From assembly GCA_943736015.1 (NCBI GenBank), contig OX031061.1, forward strand, positions 57,232,192 through 57,296,191: a stretch of 64,000 bases of DNA. Reading direction: 5' to 3'. Both the position numbers and the translations under genes were made by a program. Source of the DNA: Tridacna crocea. Taxonomy: Eukaryota > Mollusca > Bivalvia > Cardiida > Cardiidae. Position 1 is the first letter of the stretch. Every line of letters begins with the position of its first letter. This document shows, in pieces, positions 12,501-24,500 of the stretch. The notes under the pieces are model-generated. The model made no database searches. It had not been told where the DNA came from and was given only the letters and a program-made list of their open reading frames with translations.

Positions 12501-15500
12501 TATCAACCATAAACCTTTCCTTGTGCACATAAAACCAGATCTGCTAAGGGTGGCATTTGTAACAACAAAGATATTGCAAAGCATTTGAATTCTATTTTTA
12601 TCAAAAAAGTTATCAAGTTTATTTATTTCATTACCAGATGACAAAATTAACGACTCATCCTTTTGGCAACATTTACATGAACCATGCTCTGTGATAACGG
12701 GGCTTAATGCATCAACGAAAAATATCGACCCTGATCAGCTTTCGCTGTCTGCTCAGGCTGATCTGGGCCAAAACTTTTTGCTACTGGCCAATTTTCTGTA
12801 TCTTAACCCTTTCCCAAACAAGCCCTGGTTTTTATGTGTCTGCAGTAAAAATTTTCTGAAAACACTGCGAGAAAAGGAGAAATTGCTCGTAATTTCTCCT
12901 TTTCCCATAGTGTTTTCTACCCTTTTTGAGAACTTTCTGCCATTTTCTCAAAATCTAAAATTGTCCTCTGCTAACTCTTTCAGTATGGAAGAGTCTAAAA
13001 TTTGTCGTTGGGAAAGGGTTAAGGAATTACTTTACTTCATGACTCAGTGAGTTGTTCACTCTTTGCCACCTTATTTCTGCTGACCATTATTTCTTTGATG
13101 GTTATCGGGGAAAGCAGCCAGTGGCTTGGAAAGAAAATTGTGCAGAGTACTGGAAAAAGAGACTCCAGGAGGACATGGATAGGTACACTGGCTGCTGCGA
13201 TATAATTGAAATAATGTTGAAAGCAGCCTTAAACACCATACAATCAATCAATCAATCAAAGTACTGGGTGTCAGTAAGCTTAGCTTGTTTATATCCTTTC
13301 AAAATGAAGAAAGAACCATCGCAGTGAATACATAACTCTTTACCAAACAACAAAATTTTAGACTTGTCCATATTGAAAACACTTTCAGACAACAAAGTAA
13401 ATATGAATTAAAAATTGAAATTTGTCTTGGGAAGGGTAGAAAACATTGTGAGAAAAGGAGAAAATGCTGGTTACCAGCATTTTCTCCTTTTCTCACAATG
13501 TTTTCAAAAGGCTTTCTTTCTCAGGGTCATTAAAAAGTCGGGATTATGTGGTAAAGAGTTAAAACAGTGCTGGATATCTCTGGGCTAAACCTGCTACACA
13601 TTTCTATCCGTACCAAGTAAAGGATACCATTATTGTATCGAATTCAGTGTTCCAGATAACAATCTTTAGTAATCAAGTTACACATTGACAAAACGTGTGT
13701 AAATTGATGCTTTATATCAATAGACTAAAATAAATTATGGTTTATTTTCTCTGTGACAACATTTAACCCATTACCAAACGACAAAATTTTAGACTTGTCC
13801 AAATTGAAAGCATTTGCAGGCAACAAAATAAAGGTGATTGAAAAATTAAAATTTGTTCTGAGAAGGGTAGAAAACACTGTGAGAAAAGGAGAAAGTACTG
13901 GTTACCAGCATTTTCTCCTCTTCCTACTGTGTTTTCAAAAGGCTTCTTTCTCAGGGGCGTCAAAAGTAGGGATTGTGTGGTAATGGGTTAATGCAATGTG
14001 GACAAGATTACTAGCACAGAAACTGTCCCAAAGGAGCTATCCCAAATACTTCACTCTTAAACCAACTAAAGGATAGAAAACATTTTGGGGAAAAAAAAAT
14101 CATGCTGGTAACCAGCATATTCTTCTTTTCCCATGATGTTTTCAAAGGCCTTATTCCCACAGATCATTAAAATGTGAATACTTTGCACAGGATTAACACT
14201 TTACTAAACAACAAAATTTTGGACTCGTCCAAATTGAAAGCATTTGCAGACAACAACATAAATGCAAATAAAATTGAAATTCAATTTAGGAAGGGTAGAA
14301 AACATTGTGGGAAAAGGAGAAAATGCTGGTTACCAGCATTTTCTCCTTTTCCCACAATGTTTTCAAAAGCTTTCATTCTCAGGGTCTTTAGAACTTGGAA
14401 TTGTGTGTTAAAGTTTTAAGTGACTATAAATTCTTTATCTGGCACACCTTTGGACCCTGCAGTAGACTGATTTCATCTTGCATTGGACTTGTTTAGTAGA
14501 CATTGCGGCAAAAGGAGAAAATGCTTGCAACTTACTGTAGATAAAAGCTTCACTCCAGCTGCCTTTTCCTAGGTGTGTTTCTGCGGCTACTCTAATTACA
14601 TAATCTTTTCCGTCTCGAAGCCTCTTTATGACAGTTTGACGTGTTCGGCCATTTGTTGTAATACTGCAGTTGTCTTTTTTATCTTCACTCATGCAGTATA
14701 TCTGAAAGAGACAGGAATATGTAATATAATGGATTAATCCTTTGACCTACAATCCTGCCATTTGATGACCCTGAGAAAGAGGGCTTTTGAAAATGGTGTT
14801 CGAAAAGGAGAAAATGCTATTAACCCTTTATCCCATAAGGCATTTCTATGGTATCTCTAATTGACCCTAAATAACAGCAAGGATGAAGCTGTTTCTTATG
14901 TGTATATGACATCTTTTGATAGCATAGAAAACTTTGTGGCAAAAGGTGAAATTGCTCGTCACGAGCAATTTCACCTTTTGCAACAATGTTTTCCAAAGGC
15001 TCCTACAAGCAATGCGTAGAAATGAGTATCTATGGAGTAAAGGGTTAAATGCATTTCCGCCTATACTTACAAGTTTTTTCAAGGATAAATTTTGTCATTT
15101 TGGCCTCTTTTCAATTGTTGTTTTCAAATACTTTCAAATTTGACCTGTCTAAAATTTTGCCGGTTGGTTAAGAATTTACTTATTTACAGACAATAACTTC
15201 CATTAACAACTTAGTAGTAAAATACAGATTATCAGCATGAATTCAAGTTTAATCAACATGGAAATAAAAGTGAAAACATTGTGATAATATTATGGTTATA
15301 TTCAGACACTTAACCCTTTACTCCATAGATACTCATTTTGACATATCAACAACAGACAGCTTTTGAAAACATTGTGGGAAAAGGAGAAATTGCTCGTAAC
15401 GAGCAATTTCTCCTTTTCCCACAAAGTTTTCTTCTCAATCAGATATTTGTATTCTCATTAGTCCATATTTGTGACATCATATCTTTATTTGCTGCTGAAA

Positions 15501-18500
15501 TGGAAGAGCCTCAAATTGGTGTATCAGGTAAAGGGGTAAGGTACCAAAATCATAATTTCTTTAACTCTTAACACCCACTGACCACTAATAATGACCCTGA
15601 GGAAGAAGCCTTTTGAAAACATTGTGGGAAAAGGAGACATTGCTAGTAACCATCATTTTTCCTTTTCCCACAAAGTTTTCAACCCTATCAAAGAAATATT
15701 GCGCCATTTGAGCTAGAATGAAATTGTTGTCTGCAAATGCTTTTAACTCATTACCAAACAACAAAATTATAGACCGCACCAAACTGAAAGCATTTGCAGA
15801 TGACAAATAAACCTGGCTAAAAACTTGAAATTTGTTTTGTGAAGGGTAGAAAACATTGTGAGAAAGGGAGAAAATGCTGGTTACCAGCATTTTCTCCTTT
15901 TCCCTCAATGTTTTCTAAAGGCATCTTTCTCAGGGTTGTCAAAAGTAGGGATTGTGTGGTAATGGGTTAATTTGGATAGGACTGAAATTTTGGTGTATGG
16001 TTAAGAGTTCAATCAAAGCTCAATACCTGATATCCAGTGATAATAAAGTGTCCTTTTTCCATTTTTGGAGGTTTCCAAGCCACAGACACCATGCTGTTTG
16101 AGATCCGTTCTATTTCAATATCTTCTGGTGGCCCCGGTGTATCTGAAATCATGCATATACAAGATATTACGAAGGTGTGTAAAAATATCCAGAGAGGATG
16201 GAGAATTCATAGTGACTTGGCTTGTTAAATAATCATCATTTCTGAAAGTCACAAGTCACTAAGTATAAGTTTCTGGGGAAACTTAGTTGATGAAAGCATT
16301 TGCTGAAGACAAAATTAATGCGACTCAAAAATAGGAACTTGTTCTGTGGGGGTAGAAAATATTGTGGGAAGAGGAGAAAATGATGGTTTCCAGTAATTTC
16401 TCTTTTTTCCCCACAATATTTTCAAAAGGCTACTTTCTCAGAGTCCTGAAAACCTAGTGTTTGGTAAAAAGATTTAAATTCTTAACCCTTTACTCCATAG
16501 ATACTCATTTCTAGGCATTACTTGAAGGAGCCTTTGGAAAACATTGTGGCAAAAAGTGAAATTGCTTGTGACGAGCAATTTCAGCTTTTGTCACAATGTT
16601 TTCTATGCTTTCAAAAGGTCTTACATACACATAAGAAAGGAACTTCATCCTTGCTGTTATTTAGGGTCAATAAGACATACCAAAGAAATGCCCTGTGGGG
16701 TAAAGGGTTAAAGAAATACCCAACAGACATGGTAACAAAACTCTACAATTTTTTGACACCACTAGTTAGCTCTTTACCTAACAACACAATTCAAGGCTGG
16801 TCCAAACTGACATGCCACAAATGGACTAATTGTAAAAAGTTTCAACCGAGGTCAGAGCATGGCGTATGCAAATAGCAAATGTGACAAAATTTTTCACATG
16901 TCCCAAATTTGTTTTGGCTCAACATATGAGATTTATCTTTTAACGACTATACAACAAAATTGTACACTGGTCCAATTTGAAAGCACTTGCAGACGACAAA
17001 ATAACGGCATCTCAAAATTTGAAATTTGTTTCCAGCAGGGTAGAAAACATTGTGGGAAAAGGAGAAAATGCTGATTACCAGCATTTTCTCCTTTTCCTAC
17101 AATGTTTTCGAAAGGCTTCCACCTCAGGGACGTAAAAACCAGGGATTGTTTGGGAAAGGGTTAAAATGATAGAAAAACACAAGAGCTTTGCAAGGCAAAA
17201 GCATGTAATCCAAAAGCCACTTGTCAGTGAAAAAGGTTAAAATCTAGAATGCCTGCAGATATCCAAATTGTACCAGCAACAAGCACAACTTCAAATCATA
17301 GAGATTTATTGTTGTAAGTTTAAACTTATTCCAATGAAAACTGTAGGAGTTGCACGCACAAAAAATTGCTAACAGGTAGACAGACAGACGGGCAGACGGA
17401 CAAAGGACTGGGGCCATGACATAATACCACTGTTCAAGCGTATAACAAAGTGGAAAAAAGGACAAAATGCTACTAGTTACTAGAATTTTTCTCTTATTTC
17501 CACAATGTTTTGAAAAGCCTTTTCAGGATAGTTTGGTAAAGATTCCATACTTACAATTTTCAGCAGTCTGCACTTTTACAGGACTACTACAACGAGACTT
17601 GGTGTTGTGACTGAAGCCGAGCACACACAGCTCGTACCAGCTGTAACTTGTTAGCCCAGTTATCGTGTAGGTGGTCAATGTTGGTGGTACTCTCACAGAC
17701 AAAACTTTACCGTAATCAAGCCGTCTAATGTCTATGATGTGACGGTATTCTATCTGAAAACCTTCTATGATGTCGTCAGACTTGAGTACCTATTGAGTGA
17801 AGTAATCCAGATTGATCAATTTTCCCAGAAGCCTACTACTTTTTTCTAACTCATTACCAAACGACAAAGTTTTAGGTCTGTCAAAATCAAAAGCAATTGC
17901 AGATGACAAAGTCAAAGTGACTGAAAATTTAAAATTTGTATTGTGAAGGGTAGAAAACATTGTGGGAAAAGGAGAAAATGCTGGTTACCAGCATTTTCTC
18001 CTTTTCCCGCAATGTTTTCTAAAGGCTTTTATCTCAGGGTCATCAAAACTAGGGATTGTTTGGTAATGGGTTAAATATAATAAAGCCTTTGAATATATTA
18101 CATCAATGTTGTTGAAACCAACAAAATGAAAAAGGCTACTTCTCTATTCTGTCAGAAATGTGTTCTTAATCGATTCCATATGGTCTGTAATATCCAAATA
18201 GGAGCTTTCAGGCATTTGCATAGTGTCATCTTGAATCAGCCTGCACAGTACATACAGCCTAATCCGAGACGGCTCTTTACCTAAACATAAGATTTTGTCC
18301 AATAGCTGACTTGTGTGAAACAAAACATCACACATGATCGGAAAGTGTTATCTCGGATCAGCCTGTGTGGACTGCACAGGCTGATCCGAGCTGACACTTT
18401 CACACTGACACTCATGTCCCAATGCCCCTTTTCACATGTTGCATAGAGTAGCAAATTAAACGTTTACCTAAACATTCGCTGATTTTAACGACCCTGAGAT

Positions 18501-21500
18501 AGAAGCCTTTTGAAAACATTGTGAGGAAAAAAGAGAAAATGCTGGTAACCAGCATTTTCTCCTTTTCCTACAAGGTTTTCTACTCTGCTTGAGACAAATT
18601 TCAATTTTTGAGTAACCTTTGTCTTCCGCAAATGCTTTCAATTTGGACAGGTCTCAAATTTTGTCCTTTGGTAGAAAATTAACTCTTTACCAAACGACAA
18701 AATTTTAGGTTTGTCCAAATCAAAAGCATTAATTTGCAGACGACAAAATAAAAGTGACAGAAAATTTGAAATTCATTTTGTGAAGGGTAGAAAACATTGT
18801 GGGAAAAGGAGAAAATGCTGGTTACCAGCATTTTCTCCTTTTCCCACAATGTTTTTCAAAGGCTTCTTTCTCAGGGTTGTCAAAAATAGGGGGATTATGT
18901 GGCAATGGCTTAACCCTTTACCACACAACAGAAATTTATGCATATCTAACTCGAAAGCATTTGCAGACGATAGTTTCATAGTGGCTCTTATGATGCCATT
19001 TTTCTTTGATAGAATAGAAAACTTTGAGGGAAAAAGAGAAAATGCTGGTTACCAGCATTTTCTCCTTTTCCCAAAATGTTTTCCAAAGGCTTCTTTCTCA
19101 GGGTCATCAAAAGTAGGGTGATTGTGTGGTAATGGGTTAATGAAAAGGAGAAATGGTTTGCTAAAGAGAGATAAATTATGTACCTTCCATGTAAGACTGA
19201 TAGCAGAAGCATTGAGAGACTGGGTATTTGTCAGTTCTATAACTTTGCCACTCAACATTCGTTTGATGTCCTCTTCTGACAACACACCACTTTGGTTTTT
19301 ATGATCTAGCTTTTGAGCTGAAGCAAAAAACAACAACAATATATCAATTCAGCCCTGCAGAATATAAAAACAACCTAAATGAAGAGGGTTTTAGAAAGAG
19401 AAACATTTTCCCCTCAATGTTTATTAGTTTTTCAATGACAAAACCCATCCTGTTTACAATTTCTTATTTCTACTTTACTTTTTAATACTTTCATTAAAAT
19501 GATTTCCTAGTTTGCCATCTGGTAAACCATTAACCCTTTACCAAATGACAAAATTTTTGACTGGTCCAACTGAAAGCACTTGCAGACGACAAAATAAACA
19601 TAACTCAAAAATTGAAATTTGTTTCCAGCAGGATAGAAAACATTGTGGGAAAAGGAGAAAATGCTGGTTACCAGCCTTTTCTCCCAATGTTTTCAAAAGG
19701 CTTCTATCTCAGGGTCGTAAAAATGAGGGATTGTTTGATTAAAGGTAGTCATTAGTAAGTATTGGAGAAAGTAGACCAAGTTTAAGTCTTTACCAAACAA
19801 CAAAATTTTAGACTGGTCCAAACTGAAAGCATTTGAAGAAGACAAAATACATATCATTGCAAAATTGAATTTTTTTTTTGATAGGATAGAAAACATTGTG
19901 GGAAAAGGAGAAAATGCTGGTTATCAGCAATTTTTCCTTTTCCCACAATGTTTTCAAAAGCATTTGTTCCCATTAAAACTTGGGATTGTGTGTTAAGCAG
20001 ATAAAAATGACTGTTGTTTCTTTAACATTCCAGTTCATTTAACCCATTACCACACAATCCCTATTTTAAACGACCCTAAGAAAGAAGCCTTCAGAAAACA
20101 TTGTGGGAAGAGGAGAAAATGCTGGTAACCAGCATTTTCTCCTTTTCCCACTTTTTTTTCTACCATTCACAAAACAAATTGCAAATTTTCAGTCACTTTT
20201 ATTTTGTCGTCTGCAAATTAAGCCTAAAATATTGTCGTTTGGTAATGAGTTAAAAATGCAAAGAGGTAATTAAAACATGAACAAGAGCTGCCTTTCATAC
20301 CCAGTGTTCTGACTGGTTCCGAGAGAAGACTCGGTGGCCCAGCACCATAGATGTTTACCGCTCTCACCATGAACACATACGATGTATTCGGACGAAGTTT
20401 CTCAACGGTGTAACTTTCTCTCTTTACATTGTTACTTGCTGTTTTCCATCCCTGTAACAACAAAATCATACCTAAAATAGATACAGCAAATCCACTACTC
20501 TCTCAAACCTTGACCAGACGACAAGTTTAAGCACTGTCAATTTCATTTTCAAAGGAAGGCAACACTACTAGCAAAAAGACACATCAGGGACTATTTCCAA
20601 AGAAAAAATATTTCATACAGTGCATTTGCTACCAACTAACATTCTTAATTCATTGTGATAAAAGAACAGCGTTCTGAGAAATAGGCAATTATATGCATCT
20701 CAGAGATCAATCACACCAAGCAAAATACTGTAATTCTAGTCCCATGCCATCAGTTTTAGGTATAGGCACCTGAATCATGAGACAGACTGCTCCTTTGACA
20801 TGCACAAAAACTTGACCAATGGCTAAAAGTTTCGACCGGGGTCAGCCTGTGCTGAATGCGCAAGCTGACCTGGGTCGATACTTTTTGCAGACACATTAAC
20901 TCTTTATCAAACGACAAAATTATATACTGGTCCAAATTGAAAGCATTTGCAGACAACAAAATAATTGTGACAGAAAAGTTGAAATTTTGGTTTGGGAAGG
21001 GTAGAAAACATTGCGAGAAAAGGAGAAAATGCTGGTCACCAGCATTTTCTCCTTTTCTCACAATATTTTCAAAAGGCTTCTTTCTCAGGGTTGTTAAAAG
21101 TCGGGATTGTGTAGTAAAGAGTTAAAACCCACTTTTCATAGAACACAACTCCTTTATGAATTCACAGCCTGATGACGTAGTTTCGACTTTTAGCACCTCT
21201 TATTTTTTTCCTATTTTCAAACTTTCCCATAATGTTTTCAACAGCTGCACTCACAGAAAATTACCATAATTATTAGCATAATATGCACACGCGTATGCAA
21301 AGCTACTCAAATAATTACATAATAACTCACATCCATTGTTTCATATCCGAAATACTCCACTTGAAAAGCAAATACAGGTGATGGTCCAACTTGTACGCCC
21401 GGAGCCCATGACAGGTGGACAGACGTGTCTGTGACATCACTCACGACAGGTTTGGTGGGTGGATCTGGCAATGATGAGGGCGCATAGGATCTTACTGGTG

Positions 21501-24500
21501 TGTAATCTCCAGTTCCTGAAAAAGAGAAGTGAAAATGTTTTGTTTAACTTTTTGTTATTCTTCAACAAAGTATTCTTTCTAATCAGATTCTTCCAAAATC
21601 ACGAATTCAGAATTTGTACAAATGAGCTTTAGGTCCCTGATATGTTAAAAAACATTGTAGGAAAAGGAGAAAATGCTGGTTACCAGCATTTTCTCCTTTT
21701 CCCAGAATGTTTTCAAAAGCCTTCAATGTCAGGGTCATAAAAACCAGGGATTGTTTGGTAAGGGATTTAAAAATTCATGCAAGTTTCAGAGAACTGTACC
21801 CAAAAAGTGGACTGTATTGAGCAAAACAAGACTAAGTTGTCTAAACTGATTGCTGGATTTTTCTTTATTTCTCATCAGGGTAAATCTCTTCACAGTATAA
21901 AATTAATGATCTGTGCATGTTTCAAAAGGAAGAGGGGTTGGTAACCAAGCTTATCTTTAATACTCACCATCCACCAGAATATAGGCACTCCTAGTTGTCT
22001 CCCCTGTCTCACTGATTGCTTTACAAGTATAGGTCCCAGAGTCTTGCACCATTAAGTCTATAACATATATAAAAACATTTAAGGTATTACATTTGAACGA
22101 TGCTCTGTGAAAGGGGGTTCAAAGCATCTTCAAAAAGTATCGACCCACATCAGCCTGCCTAAGTCAAGCAGCTGACCTGGGTCCAAATTTTTTGCTACGA
22201 GTCAATTTTTTGCCTGTCAAAGAATTGGTCCTACCACTTATTTCAATTGACTATCATGTAAATAATAGTTCTTTGATAGTTATAACTGTTACAAAGTCTG
22301 TAACAAAGACCCAAATAAATGTACAGCTCAAATACAAACCGCATCTGGCGGGATTCGAACCCTTGAAGGGACAAACAACCTCATTTTTCGAATATTAAAA
22401 GACCAATACCATAACCATGGAGCCAAAGAGATATCTCTCTGGCACAGTTGTCAGGTATTATTTAAATCCAGACAAAGCTATGCAGGAAGGAGTGGTCTCC
22501 CCTAACAATAACAAATTCTTTAAAAGCACTTTTGAAAGCACTTTTAGACCACTAATTCATTGTAGCTCAAATGATGGAGTTAAGGCCAAAACACCCTTTG
22601 GAACAAAGGAAAAAAAAAATGTTTGTTACGAGAATGATCTCATTTTCCTTTTATATTTTCAAAAGCACCTTTCTACATGGTCATTAAAATGCTAATTTTC
22701 TTAGTGTAAATAGTTCACTTTTATGAAATTATGACTATCGTAATTGACTTGAACGAACAACCAAATTTTGAGCTTTTGCAGATGGCGAATTAAGTGTGGC
22801 TGTTTTAATGGAAGTTTTCTTTGATACGGTAGAAAATATTGTGGGAATCAGAAAAAATCCTGGTTTTCTTCTGGTAAGCCCTTGTCCTCAGGTTTGTTAA
22901 AAATTCTGGATTGTTTTACACTTACCCAAATTTTATAAGCCCTTGAACTCCACACGAACCCAACTTTTAACGACTCTTGAGAAAGAAGCCTTCTGAAATA
23001 CTGAGGAAAAAGGAGAAAATGCTGGTAACCAGCATTTTCTCCTTTTCCCACAATGTTTTCTTCCCTTCCCAAAACAATTTTCAAGTCACTTTTATTTTGT
23101 CGTCTGCAAATGCTTTCAGTTTGGACCAGTCTAAAATTTTGTCGTTTGGTAAAAAGTTAAAAAAGGAAATTCATCAGATTTGGCTTATATAGTAAAAACT
23201 GACATTCAAGGGAAAGAAAATATTGTGGTTGGTTGGTTGTATTATAGGGTTAATTCATGTTTTTGAGGTCGTTAACATTCGCAGAGGCCCGAAAAATGCT
23301 TTAACGCCCGAGTGCGAAGCACCAGGGCGTTTAAGCAATTTCAGGGCCTCTGCGAATGTTAACGACCGAAAAAAACGAGAATTAACGCTATTATTGCATG
23401 GAGTAAAGGTATTTTAACAATAACTTCCAAAGATTGCAAAAATATTTCCATAGAAATGCAGTAAGCGAACTTCTAATGTACTGTTCATAAACAGGTCAAA
23501 ACCGGAAGTCGGCAAAGAAGTTTTTGTTACGATTAGTAAAGGGCCGTTGGTCCTGTATGCCAGTTTTGATTCTCCCGGTGTAAATACACTACTATTGATT
23601 TTTAATACACACTGGACTAATATGTCGAATAAACTTGCACACGTTTGGATGATTACACCTAGGATGAATGAGTGGATACGGATTTCTGTACCTGGAAGAC
23701 TATAGTGGGTTCGATCGACATCAAGTGAGGCGGACCGATCACGTCAAAAAGTGGGTGGGATGCAGCTGGTTTAAGAGTACATTTCACAGGTGAAGTTTTG
23801 TTCAGATCTCGATTACACTGAGATCCTGTGCAAAATTTTGTTCATGGTGTACTAATGTCATCAAAGACGTGCCGTAGAAAGGATCTAATACGGTACAAAT
23901 TTCTACAGTTTGATGTCGGAGTCTAGGGAAAATCTGACAAGGGCAGACGTTGTTTACAAGGTAAGCCGGAATCGAGGATATTGATAGTACAAAGCCGGTC
24001 ATTAACAGCGCGTGAATTTACTGATTGATACACGTTTTCTCCCGTTAACCGCCCGATTTCTACCCGTTAATACATGCTTATAACGGCCCGAAAAGGCACG
24101 TTTTATGCAATAATATGGTTTAACGCCACTTTAACAGCCAAGGTCATATCATGGCGGTCGGTGACGAAAATAATTATGTTTCCTGGCTTTCTCACACCAG
24201 TACTAACACAACTTTCTTTCCAAAGCCACCGACTACTTTTCTTACATGCTTCAGCAGAGGTAAGCGGTGAAAATATGCCGGAAGGAAAGTTCGCCTCAAC
24301 TGGGTATCGAACTCCCAACAACCAGGTCATGAGTCTGACATGCTCACCACCGAGCCACCCGGGCAGGCAAAAATATTGTGGAAACAGAAGAAAATGCAGG
24401 TTACCAGCACTTCTCCTATTACACGAGGGCTGTTGAAACATGGTATTGTTTCCTGTAGAATTAATCTTTCACCACAAAATCTAGAGTTTTTACAAACCTG

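Noticed and set aside
18711-19121. Many open frames of 60-136 codons with recurring peptides such as [18 protein letters not shown]
   Set aside because: They are translations of the TTAA-hairpin MITE in several frames and both strands; the palindrome keeps stops out of some frames. No start context, domain or expression evidence.
22848-23084. Small gene between the Ig5 exons and element 23240
   Set aside because: The frame crosses two MITE pieces and has no independent support.
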